From assembly GCA_007026445.1 (NCBI GenBank), contig VDMD01000018.1, positions 1 through 64,000 of the forward strand: 64,000 bases of DNA. Reading direction: 5' to 3'. This DNA is from Schizophyllum amplum (lineage: Eukaryota; Basidiomycota; Agaricomycetes; Agaricales; Schizophyllaceae). Shown here piece after piece: positions 37,242 through 48,230 of the stretch (positions within the stretch are counted from its first letter, which is position 1; every line of letters begins with the position of its first letter). The position numbers and the translations under genes are program-made. The notes below the pieces were generated by a model, which had not been told where the DNA came from, searched no databases, and saw nothing but the letters and a program-made list of their open reading frames with translations.

Positions 37242-37931
37242 CGAGTAACGCGTTACCGTCTATCACTGTCATGGTCACGACCTCAGGCTCTTCTTGCATT
37301 CGACCTGAGAGGGTCTCTGGAGAGTCTCCTCGTCAATGAAGTGGCATGCTTACCTCTTACTACCAGGCAGTGAAGTAAGCAAGAAGCCCCTCCCAAACTT
37401 CCCACAGATAACGTCGGCGCCGCTAGCCAGTGGCACACCTTGCGCGGCAGCGCTGCTCAGGACGTTACAGTACTTAGGGCCTTCGACTCGAAGGGCCGTC
37501 AGCCTGCTACAATGCAAGATCTAAAATCTCTAGCTCTTGTAGAGATTCAGCAACCTAGCTATTGTCCTTGCAGCGCTCGGTCCGTCCGGCCGTGCTTCCC
37601 GTTGTTTCGCCGGCCTTCTTAACAATAAAGCTGCTGTGGTTTGCGGCACGGACACCCAGTCGCGGCGTCTGTACATATACCACGGTGCGACGCAATCTCA
37701 TCATCGTATCCGTCTCTCATTCTGCGGGTTTTTGCGTTTATCAGGCGACCCCAAAGGTTCTATACGACAGCTGCTTGACGCGCAGACGCGCAGACGCGTC
37801 CCGGCGACGACTCTAGGATAAGGACGGCCTGGTGCCTGTCTCACTGATCACGGTAAATGCTACGATTATGCGGCGCATTCTTCGTCTGACATATCGCCAG
37901 CTACTTCTCCATCACCATATCCAGGACCATA
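37242..37931. other. Divergent promoter region and 5' leader of proline-rich copy 2
   Basis: It holds the conserved leader ACATATACCACGGTGCGA near 37670 and a probable 5'-UTR intron from GTAAATGCTACG near 37852 to CTCCAG near 37923. These are conserved in all three proline-rich paralogues. Upstream open frames are not conserved. Confidence 0.55.
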
Positions 37932-39555
37932 ATGCCCGCACGACGGTTTTTCGCGCAGAACCCCCGTCCCGGATACGCACAGCCCACCCATTCTCCCGCT
38001 GTCTCCCAGCACTCATCCGACCCGAGCCACTGTTCGCCCTCATACTATCACGAGGGACAACGAATATCATTCCCCAAACAAACGGGCATCGGCTTTGCAC
38101 ACGGCACACGGAGGCATGACAGCAGCACCGCGGCGACAATGAGGACGACACCGCTTGCCTATTCCACGTCGAATTCGAGTGCGACTCTGGGTCCCCTGAC
38201 GCCGCCGAAATTCTCGCCACATGCGAACGCGCAGCCTTTGCAGTCGGCAATGCGACCGACACCGCGGGCATTCCCTCCTCTCCAGGCAGATACGCCGCCG
38301 CCGCCTCCTCCTCCCACCGGGCAGAATTTTGCACCAGCGACTTCATCTCCGCCAGCGCCACAAATTGCTGCAGCTCTTACCACGCCCGTACTGCTCTCCG
38401 TCCCACCTGTATGGACCAGACAAGCACCGCCTCCTGCCAGCACAAGCCCGCAGACTTCTGCACCGGTAAGGCCTATACAACCTCCCCGGCCTCCCCCGCA
38501 AAGTCCACCCACGTACCCCCCTTTCTGGCGTCAACTCGACGGCAGTTTCGTTTTCACTCCTGCTGCTCCCTATGTCCCAAACGTACCTCTTCCCCATGTG
38601 GCTCCTACTACATCACAGGGGTCGACGCCTTCGGGAACATCGCCGCAAGGAACAGCGTCGGCGGCGCAGGGGCAGGCGCCCTTGCCGGCGACGTACGGAA
38701 CTCAGACGCCTAACGAACAAGCGCCTCAGCCATTGGCTGCCGAGCCTCTGGCCAGAACTCACCGTCGCCACAATATAACGCAAGCCAGCCTTTATCTTGG
38801 TCGTCTCCGTTCGCACCATCTTCCGGGGAGGCAGCGATGCCTTCTGTCACGACTGAGGCTCGGTCATCACCATATCGTCCCATCTTGGGCGATGATGTGG
38901 CCTTGCAGCAACCGCCAGTTGACGACATGGACGCGCAGTTCCCGTATAAGCCCAACTTTCATGGCTCTGCAAACACGTCCGCCGCCTCTGACAGTGCAGA
39001 GGACGGACACGTCACTGTGAACCAAGCCGTGTCGTTCAAGCGCGACGATGGAATATGCCTCGTCTCCGTAATTTCAACGTGGGAGGCGACGCGGGTCTTG
39101 GAGGTGAACCATCCCATCTCCGTGAACGACTTGCACATCATTTTGCGCCGTGCACCGAACCTGGATCGCGCATACTTCAAGTGCATCACTCGGGACTCCG
39201 AAAGGCATCGCTGCAACTGGACGCACATCGAAGCCAGAGAGCTCCAGGCACTTACCATTGACAGCACCGAAGTGCCGATGAGTGTATTGCTCGCGACCTG
39301 GAAGTCAGCAAGTTGGAACATTTGAGCATCGGATACTCACCCGGCTGCGCGCATCACTTATGGGCAGACGAGCCTGGATTTTATTTCTTCATTCAAGGAG
39401 CTCGCCTTGCACGGGAGGGCGACATCAGTATCACGGCGAGAGATGCTTGGTATAGTGGCGCAAGGGCGTCGCACTTACAACAATCTCTGGAGATGGCACT
39501 GGGTGTCAATAGTAGTCCGCGCTGGTCCGTTCGTGTTTTTGTAAGTAGCAAGTAA
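37932..39555 (+). pseudogene. Proline-rich/LRR-tail protein, copy 2, two frame breaks
   Basis: It starts MPARRFFAQNPRPGYAQP and is close to copy 3 over the proline-rich half. Near 38745-38755 the reading shifts from the first frame into the one that gives QNSPSPQYNASQPLSWSSPF and then MPSVTTEARSS. Near 39298 a missing base converts the expected LADLEVSKLEHLS into a premature stop, after which EHLSIGYSPGCAHHLWADE resumes. The LRR tail (VNDLHIILRRAPNLDRAYF) is otherwise well kept. Either a recent pseudogene or an active gene with two sequence errors. Confidence 0.7.
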
Positions 39556-39697
39556 CGTAGCGATCTGATAGTACTATGAGAGGGCTTTGGAAAGGCAAAT
39601 ATTGACCCTGTCCTTTTACGTTGGAACATGGACTGCAGTATATTGATGTAAGGGTCCCTCTGCTTTGGAACGATTGCTAGCGTAGAATGATGACTGG

Positions 39698-41655
39698 TTA
39701 ATAGCTAGCTCGAGCGTACATCCCTCTGTCTGCCAACCACCGAAACATTGCCTCGTCGGAGGGGTGCCGGTGTTCTTCTGTTCGCTTGAACTCGATCCGA
39801 ACATTCTTCAAGGGATAGCCATGATCATATCGCAGTTGCAGCATGCGAGAGAAAACACCGTCGCTCGTAGCGCATTGGCCTAATGTCAACTTCGTTAGGT
39901 TGGGAAGCAGGACGGAGGGACCGCCATGCATGGGTTGTAGTCGTATGAGCAGTTTGTCGCTAATGGTGGATAACACTGCATCGAGGCTCGTGAGCGTCGC
40001 CATTTGCGGGAGCGCGAGGATGGCGACGAGGGTAACTTCATCCACAGTGCCTCCAGGCATGATGTGGAAGTCATCCAGGGCACCTGTTCCCATTGCGATA
40101 AACTGGTACAACGCCCGAGGATCATTGCATGGCCATCCTATAGTAGGGTTGCGCGAGTTTGCTTTGAGCCACAAGAGGCGCAATGCTGGCAGATGCAACG
40201 CGCTGAAAACCTCATCAAGAGGTTCGTCGCCGCATATCTGCAACTTCTCCAACGTAAATTGGCTGAGGCGGGTGGACGGTGGCAAGGGCGGTCGTGTCTC
40301 ACGTGCAAGGCGAACCCACACGTCCTTGAGATATTGTCCAGCAGACAACATGTCGAAAAATGCGCCGTATGACATCGGAGACTCGTCGAGATGAGCCTGG
40401 ACGAGCCGGGTCCAAGAGACGTGAGCGGGAAGCGTCACTGAGCAGACGCGCAATCGACTGCTCCAAGATAGCCGCCGAAGCTGCGGAGACGTGCAGAGCA
40501 GAGTCGACATGAGGTGCTCATGACCCCCGCGTTGTATGAACTTGACGAAGAGTGTTCGCAGGGATGCCGCTGCCGACGCAGGTAGTGAAGATAGTCGTAC
40601 AGAGGACGCATGGCCAATAACGAGCTCGAGCACGCGTATTTCCGCAATGCGAGCCATGATGAGGTCGAGTGCACAGTAGCATCGATGTTCGTCCGCAACG
40701 GCCTTGATCCCCTTGCGCAAGGCTACCACCTGCCAATAATCGTCCTCCACTGACGCAGCTTCAGCATCGCGATAGTATACGCTCATCCCCAGTCCTTTCG
40801 TCCGCTGCATGAATAACAGAGCAAGGTCTCGGCCGTGATGTTCATATCGCGTGGGACACCCTGTGAGGGAGATCCACTGCCAAAGTCCGGGCAAGTCGAT
40901 CGCTACCTCTCTCCAGAGTCCGCAAACGTGACTGATCACCAACGGTATAGATCGTCGGCTCAACGTCGCGTCGAAGAGTTGACTCGTTGTAGCATGCCTG
41001 AAGATTTGGGATAACAATTCGTGCGGGAGGCGATGTACGGGAGGGCCGCCATGCATGGGGAAGGGCGGAACTGCGGCTAAGGAGGGCATCGACCAGGTCC
41101 GATATACCCCGAAACCTGGCACAACACACGCATCAGGCGCCGCAGGCGCACTTGATACCGAAGGATGGCCGTATAAAGCAGGCGCTGCGTGTCCATGGAC
41201 ATTCCCGTACGTGGCAGGTTGTCGCTGAGATGAGCTCAGAAGATTGGCATTCCGTGAAGAGGGATTCCGCGAATAGGTAGGAGCATAGTCGTCTTGCTTC
41301 GAGGCTGCTTCGTTGAGACCGTAAGCCATCGCCGCATTGCGCGTCGGTGTATACGTATCCCCATAGGCAGCATAAAGGGTGTTCAGAGAGTGAGGAGACG
41401 CATTCAGTCGATAGGTTGCATTGCTTGCATGTTCCCTCGGATACGACGCAGCGACCGGCGCATGCGCGAAGGGGTAAGTGGCTGGTGTCGGGGCCGAGTC
41501 GTTCAAATGCTATACCACAAGCGATTAGTCACATAAGCGCACATTATAGCTAGAAAACGCACATTGTGATGATGTCCGCCGGCTGTCCTCCTGGGATCTA
41601 GCGCGCGCGTAGAATGACACGACGCGTCCAGCACGTATGGCGAGTAGAAGGACAT
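39698..41655 (-). CDS. F-box-like/LRR protein (array copy 2)
   Basis: Exon 1 is 41563-41655 (31 codons, MSFYSPYVLDASCHSTRALD...), exon 2 is 39698-41509, with an intron of 53 bp; about 634 residues, intact. After a Ser/Tyr/Pro-rich region come RTWSMPSLAAVPPF, the F-box-like HRLPHELLSQIFRHA and PLVISHVCGLWREVAIDLPGLW, then LRR-type segments (LEKLQICGDEPLDEVFSALHLPALRLLWL). Convergent with proline-rich copy 2, with stops about 140 bp apart. A TATA-like TATATAAAACC lies about 70 bp upstream of the ATG. Confidence 0.85.
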
Positions 41656-41718
41656 GACTGAAGAGTTGAAATCAAAGGGAGGGAGTCGGTTTCTGTATGC
41701 CCGCGGCGTCGCATGTAA

Positions 41719-41840
41719 TAGGTTTTATATAGCGGGCGGGGGCCATTGGAGCGAGATTTGGGCATTCCATTATGCACATACGGGGTTGAAGCCAACTTGG
41801 GTGCGTCATTGTTCAGGAAAAGGAAAGTCGACGATGTGAC
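41719..41840 (-). promoter_or_regulatory. TATA box and conserved promoter block of F-box copy 2
   Basis: On minus, CCGTATGTGCATAATGGA about 110 bp and CGCTATATAAAACC about 70 bp before the ATG. The flanking sequence is almost identical to that upstream of F-box copy 4. Confidence 0.65.
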
Positions 41841-42566
41841 TGCAAGGCCAGTCAACAAACATCAATAGTCACTAGTCACCCATTAGCGGCAGATGAGATA
41901 CGCCGTCGCCGCCTCCTTCTCCGGTTCGGCATCCCATCAGTGCAAACGACATGCTCATTGACAATGACATCGCCTTGCGACGATCGCCGAACTTTGAGTA
42001 GGCTCGTTCCCATCCGGCTACACCACGTGACTCGTTCCTCGCAAGAGGCGTCAGGACCCCGGGCAATGCGCCAAGATGTCCGATCCAAAAAGTCGGCCTT
42101 TTTGGCATTTCCGTCGCACGGATTTTTGCCACTTTGGGGGTCTTTCAGTCGCATTGAGATCGAACACGCACTTTCCAGCCAAATCTCGTCGCACTTTGGA
42201 TCGAACTTGGCTAGCGACGGGTCACCCAAAGCTCTGGGCCTTTGCCTCGGAAGGGTTGCGCCCACCCATTTGTTGGTTTGGCGTAGCAAGAAGCTTTCGA
42301 GACCCCCGACGACCGTCGCATTATGGATCGAACCTGGCTATCGACGCCCTCACGCGGCGCACGTTGGATCAGACCTTCGGCACGCAAGCTGACCTTTCCG
42401 GCGCATTAGGATAGGGCCTCGGCGCTTTCTGGGGGTCCAATTCGGCGCACAAGGATCGAACATATAGGCGTATTGCCCGGGGTCCTGTTTCGATTTGTCC
42501 TCTTTTCACGTGACCCGCCTGAGCGCGCGAGCGACTGGCTTGCGAGTCTAACATTTATGTACGGAA
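41841..42566. other. Intergenic between F-box copies 2 and 3
   Basis: Apart from the short repeat family noted separately, it holds the sequence CATCAATAGTCACTAGTCACCC that recurs near 50330 upstream of F-box copy 4. No gene seen. Confidence 0.5.
42146..42465. repeat. Dispersed short repeat, GTCGCA..GGATCGAAC motif
   Basis: At least five variants of the word (G)TCGCAxxxGGATCGAAC occur at about 42146, 42188, 42315, 42356 and 42443. Two of them continue TTGGCTAGCGACG / CTGGCTATCGACG. Spacing is irregular (40-130 bp). No coding sense is evident. Confidence 0.6.
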
Positions 42567-44553
42567 GATACTCGGAGAAGCCCAATAAGCATGGTGCATA
42601 AGACCTTGCAAGCAAGGTGACCTTGCACGTACAATGACCCAGACGCAATGAATCAATAACAGCCTCGAGCGTCCACGCCGTACCTTTGCAGTCGCTGAAA
42701 CTCAGCCTCATCCAACGGATGTCTCCCCCTTTCACTGCGCATATATATGACGTCGACATCCCTGAGGGGATAACCGTACCGCCAACGTGCGCGAAGCATC
42801 CGAGATATTGTGCCGTCGGTCGCAGCACATGCCCCGAAGACCAGCTTCTCCAGATGTGGGAGAAGCGTTGCTGTCGCTCCTGGTTGCAGGCGTTCGACGA
42901 GCTTGTCACCAACGCACGATAAAACTACGTTGAGGCTTGTAAGCCTCGCCATCTGGGGCAGAGCGAGAATCGCGATGAGAGCGTCTTCATGTACAGTCCC
43001 GCCTCGCGTGATGCGGAAGACGTCCAGCGCCGCAGTCCCTGTGGAGATGAAGTAGTGAAAAGCCGAGGGTCGGTGCACGGCCATCCTGCAGGACTGTGGT
43101 TTGCGACTTTAAGGAAAAGTCGCGCAAAGACGGGAGTGTAGCGTATGGAAGACCTCGTCCAACGGCCCATCGCCAAGATCGTCAAATCTTTCAGCCGAAT
43201 TGGCTCAGCGTGCGCGAGGCGGCATTGGACGATTGAGATTCGCGCCTCAGGTAAACCCAGACGTCTTCCAGAGCCTGCCCGCAGTCATCATTCAAAGAAC
43301 ACGTCGAACCCCATAGGAGACTCTTCGAGATAGACGCACACTAGCCGGGACCAAGGAGCACCGGCGGGTGGAGGTACAGTGCAGACTGCCAATGACTGCT
43401 CCAAGACAAGTGTCGAAGCTGTGGCGACGAGGACAGCATGATCGAGAGACTCTGCGCTTGGGCTCCTCCCTCCATGAACTGACACGGAGAGTCTGGAGGG
43501 AGCTCGCCAACGGGCAGTGACGACAGACGAAGCGACGACGCGTGCCCAATGATGAGCTCGAGAGTGCGGATTTCCGCGATCCGGTCTCTGATCATGTCCA
43601 GCACGCAGAAACAACGGTCCTCGGCGGGCGTATGTATACCGGTCTGCGCAAAGCGACGACTTCGAAGTAATGATGTCGATCGTGACGGCTTCAGCATCGC
43701 GATAGTACACATCCATCCCTGTTCCTTTAGTCCGCCGCATGAATGTGCGCGCAAGTTTCCTGCTGCGATGCTGGTTTCGCGAGGGACAGGCCGTCAGAGA
43801 CATCCGCTTCCAGAGTTCGGGCAAATCGACCGCAACGTCTCTCCAGTAGCCGCAAACTTGACTGATCACCAGCGCAGGACGCGTGAGTGCAGCGTCGTGA
43901 GGAAAAGCTGCCGCTCCTCTATAGCGTGTATGAATATTTGCGAGAGAATTTCAACAGGCAGCCGATGGATGGGTGGAACAGTCGCTGACAGGGGGGAATT
44001 GAAGCTCGAGATGGCATAACCACATCCGAGGCATGCCAAAATGGGCACGACTGTGCGGCTGATCCACCGGGACGCTGAAACCGCCGTATAGATCTTGATA
44101 TCGAGCCAGTGTTCTCCGCTGCTCCCATATATGTCAGATGACCCACTATACTGTCGAACGGACGTGGTTCCCGTGCTGCAGGATAACACCATTGAGGGGA
44201 AGCGGAAGAGGCTGTGGAAGAGCGGCCAGGGACTCGGAGAGCCATACGACGCAGTTGATGGAAGGTGTATGCACCTCACCATAAGCACCATGAGCGTAAC
44301 GCGAAGAAGAGGTGCGTGGAGATATGCATTGCTCGCAGATTCTCTTGGACGAGATGCGACCGGCGTGCGTATAGGGGATAGGATCGGCGCCGCTGACGCG
44401 TTCGGATGCTAGATCGTACGCCATAAGCCATGGATGACGCAAAAAACAGACAGTCACGTACGTGTGATATTGTCCGCCTAGTGGCCCTCTATAGCCCTGC
44501 GTCTGCGCAGCTTGACGCGACGTGTTCGGCACGTATGGCGGATAGTTGGACAT
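42567..44553 (-). pseudogene. F-box-like/LRR protein copy 3, degraded
   Basis: The first exon (44461-44553, 31 codons, MSNYPPYVPNTSRQ...) and the beginning of exon 2 (HPNASAAPILSP, aligning with HLNASATPVVHP of copy 4) are recognisable. So are a hallmark LISQVCGYWRDVAVDLPELW near 43860, several LRR stretches and a C-terminal part that includes LPQMARLTSLNVVLS. They fall in different frames, with breaks near 44350, 43870, 43680, 43290 and 43090. This is much more decay than in copies 1, 2 and 4, so a true pseudogene is likely. Confidence 0.7.
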
Positions 44554-44649
44554 TGCCAGAGGTTGAGATTGAGAGAAGGAACTGATGATTTTATGCCACG
44601 CGTCGCGGGTCGGCTCTTAATACCGAGTGCAGCCCATTGAAGCAAGAAT

Positions 44650-44730
44650 CGAGCATTCCTTTATGCACATTCGGAGTTGAAGACAAGTTGGGAACCGCCA
44701 TTGTTGACGAAAAAGGAAGCGTGATGGGTG
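44650..44730 (-). promoter_or_regulatory. Promoter block of F-box copy 3
   Basis: The same TTTATGCACATTCGGAGTTG core as in the other F-box promoters, about 105 bp upstream of the ATG. It is retained although the gene body is decayed. Confidence 0.6.
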
Positions 44731-45527
44731 ACGGGTCACCATCTTCGACCTCTTAAAATTTCCAATTCCTCCAGTTCTTTTTCCACCTATTGCGTTCAAC
44801 TCAGAAAGTCATGCTGACTTCCAGCTTCCTGGGCACGAGGTAAGATGCTCGATTCTACTACCCGTTCATAAGAACCTTGCGACAAGTTTGCGCCAAACAA
44901 CGCCGATCATGGATAACAACTATACTGGATGCCAGCCGAGCTAGAGTTTGTGCATCATACCCGCCGCTGTCGACAATGCGCTGTTCGGAATTGTAACTTT
45001 GCGAGTCCTTGATGCCGACAGTACAACGCCCAAGCAGCTACATGGCTCCGTCTTTGACGCGGAGAACGATCAATGTAGCCCCGCGCGAGCAGACATTAGT
45101 TTTTCTTCGAACGAAAATCCCGCATATTTGTGAACCCAAGTATGTGGGTGACCGGTCCGCGCGTCAGGAGGGTGCGCCGGATCCCTATTGTTGTCCGCCA
45201 TGCTTCCTGTTGTTCTCGTCGGCCTTCTTAACAATAGGACGCGCTGTAAATTGTGGCACAGCGGACTGTACATATACCACAGTGCGAAACCAGTCCCTCG
45301 TCTCCCATACCTCTCATCTCACTCATACTTTCAGTCTTAATCTTTTCTATCCCGCGTCAACGACTTCGCGACGGACTTTACGACGGCCTGACGCTTCACG
45401 TGCGCGCGGCTTCATACGACGATCCTACAAAGACAGCCTGGTGCTTGTCGTACAAATCACGGTAAATGTCACGGTTATGCGGCGCAAGTTTTTCTTACAT
45501 ATCGCCAGCTACTTCTCCAGGACCATA
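44731..45527. other. Divergent region and leader of proline-rich copy 3
   Basis: It contains ACATATACCACAGTGCGA near 45270 and the 5'-UTR intron from about 45462 to 45520. The frame is also open upstream of the ATG at 45528, and splicing would keep it open, so a longer N-terminus cannot be excluded. Confidence 0.5.
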
Positions 45528-48186
45528 ATGCCCGCACGACGGTTTTTCGCGCAGAACCCCCGTCCCGGATACGCACAGCCCACCCATTTAAATTCTCCCG
45601 CCGTTTCCCAGCACTCATCCGACCCGAGCCATTGTTCACCCTCATACTATCACGAGGGACAACGAATATCATTCCCCAAACAAACGGGCATCGGCTTTGC
45701 ACACGGCACACGGAGGCACGACAGCAGCACCGCGGCGACAATGAGAACGACACCGCTTGCCTACTCCACGTCGAATTCGAGTGCGACTCGGGATCCCCCG
45801 ACGCCGCCGAGACTCTCGCCACATACGAACGCGCAACCTTTGCAGTCGGCGATGCGACCGACACCGCGAGCATTCCCTCCTGCCCAGGCAGATGCGTCGC
45901 CGCCGCCTCCTCCTCCCACCGGGCAAAATTTCGCATCAGCGGCTTCATCTCCGTCAGCGCCACATATTGCTGCATCCCTTCCGACGCCCCTACTCTCCGT
46001 CCCACCTGTATGGACCAGACAAGTTCCCTCTCCTTCTAGCACAAGGCTGCAGACTACTGCGCCCGTGAGGCCCATACAACCTCCCCGGCCTCCCCCGCAA
46101 ACTCAGCCTACGTACCCGCGTTTCTGGCGTCAACCCGACGGCAGTTTCGTTTTCACTCCCGCTGCTCCCTTGAACCCAAACGTACCGCTTCCCTCTGTGA
46201 CTCCTACTGCATCACAGGGGCCAACGCCTTCGGCAACACCGTCGCAAGGAGCAACGGCGGCGGCGCAGGAACAGGCGCCCTTGCCTACTACATATGGATC
46301 GCAGGTTTCATCTCCTTCATCGTATACCGTTCCGCCGCCGGATTTCACTTATGCACCGCCGCCACTGCCTCCTCATACGCACGTACCTTCCCCTTACGCA
46401 GCCTCTCCTGTTCAAGAACTCGCTTCGACCCAGCCCGCGCCACAAACCTATGGCCCGGAACCATCGACGTGGGCATACATATCTATGCCGTCACCGACAA
46501 GCTCTCCTCCGGTCGAGGCTGACGGTTCGAACCAGACAACCGCCGGCGACAACGTTGATAATCCTGTCTATGAGGAAGCGCAGAACGTCCTTTCCTCTGG
46601 CGCAGATCTGTCGGCCTTGAACCATGGTTTCCTTGCAGCATTACAAGGCGAGGGATCGCTCATGATCGACAAGCCAGCATCGTTCAAACACGCCGAGGGC
46701 ATCTGCGTCATTACTGTCATGTCCTCTTGGGAAAAGGCGCGATGCATGGTCGTGACGGAGCCGGTCTCTGTCAATGGGGGTGGGCATGCGCGGTTCCACA
46801 TCCGGCTTATTTGGTCGTGTTGTTCTCCCGCTTAGGACTTGTTCTCTTTTTGGCGCGCTTGATACTTTTCCGTCTCAAGGCGTAACCCTTTGATATCTTG
46901 CAGATCACTTCACGATACCTGTCTTTATAGATCCTTCTTTTTAAATGAACAAAAATTATCGACATGAAGTCTTCATGCAGTATTCTCAGATTTGTATTCT
47001 TTATGGAATGGAGAATTGTGTTTTAGAAAGAACGTTTTGTAGCGACGGTCTTTCCGCGTTGAACGCATCTTGAATGAAGTGAAACGATGCAGAATTGCGT
47101 TCGTTCGAAGGTCGCCAAAACCGCTGTAGAATTCGACATCAGTGATCAGACAGTGATCAATCAGTGATCAGTCAGTGATCAATAGTGACCTGTTCAGCGC
47201 GCCTCGAGTTGAACGACATCCTTTGACGCGTAACTGATGATTGACGCCTCCAGTGGCCTTTCCGACGCTCAAGTATGTTCAATCTTATATACCTGGGCAC
47301 AGAAAAGGGGATTCATGCTGCCTGTCGCTCCGAACGTCGTTGCCGACGCAGCACGGTGCGCCTTATATGCCAACAGCGAGATCGCTCGACTCGACGACTG
47401 TGAAGATGTGCACGACTCCGCAAGATCATCAGATATACTCTCAAGCACTCTGAGGAGTGGCTGAGGGGTGAGAAAGAGATTCCTGTGGACGTGGACTCTT
47501 GCAGTACACATCGGAATAATGGCCCAGTGTAGACACACTGTTCTGGAATCAGCATTTGATCAGAGGTCCTCAAATTCTGGGATGTACAAGGTATGCTAGA
47601 TACAAAGCGATCTCTCATAGAAACCTAAGTGAAAGGGGGCCTGCGTCGTCGGTCAATGAGAGCGATAGGCGGGAACATCGAAAATGTTGATTTGGCGGGG
47701 GCGTCAACACGACCAAATAAGCCGGATGTGGAACCGCGCATGCCCACCCCCACTGTCAATGATTTGCACAACGCATTGCGACGCGCACCCAACTTAGAGC
47801 ACGCATACTTCGCGTGTGTGACGCAGGACACTGGGAGGACTCGGCAGTGGCCCGGGGTGATGAGGATTGAAGCCGAACAACTGAAGTCTTTGGTCATTGC
47901 CAGGACTGAAGTCCCTCTCGGTGGAATATTGGACGACTTGAAAGTTCGGAGGTTATCACACCTGCACGTCGAGTATGCGGCAGGGTCTGCGCACCATCTC
48001 TGGGCGGATGAGGCCAACTATTATTTCTTTCTTCAACGTGCGCACCTGCCAAGGAGGGGCATCTTCGTGTTACTCTCAGACGTGTCCGATGCATGGTACC
48101 GTGACGGACGAGCAGTAGATTTGGGCAAACTCTTGAAGACAGCCATCCGGAGACCTGACTCGCAATGGTCAATACGAACATTGTGA
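45528..48186 (+). pseudogene. Proline-rich/LRR-tail protein, copy 3, split by transposon
   Basis: The coding sequence runs from MPARRFFAQNPRPGYAQP at 45528 through a Pro-rich region to KARCMVVTEPVSVN at 46774. It then runs into the inserted element and stops at 46835. The second half resumes at 47760 (NDLHNALRRAPNLEHAYF) and continues in frame to IRTL at 48186. Removing the insert and one target copy gives a continuous reading that aligns with copy 1 over the LRR tail. No other break is seen, which suggests a young insertion. A truncated protein lacking the LRR tail might still be made. Confidence 0.85.
46775..47752. mobile_element. DNA transposon (MITE-like) with 48-bp TIRs
   Basis: The perfect terminal inverted repeats of 48 bp begin TGGGGGTGGGCATGCGC at both ends. 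The element is flanked by 7-bp target duplications CTGTCAA (46768-46774 and 47753-47759) that reconstitute the coding sequence GTCAATGATTTG of the host gene. The 978-bp interior is AT-rich, holds a cluster of AGTGATCA words at about 47140-47190 and encodes no transposase. The superfamily is not certain: 7 bp is unusual, and counting the T as part of the target would give 8 bp as in hAT or Zisupton/KDZ. Confidence 0.92.
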
Positions 48187-48230
48187 TCTGGGCTTCCCTA
48201 TATATGTACTGCAACAATCTTAAACTTCAA

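Noticed and set aside
46775..46835. An alternative C-terminus of proline-rich copy 3 reading GGGHARFHIRLIW
   Set aside because: It is the translation of the transposon TIR, not a native protein end.
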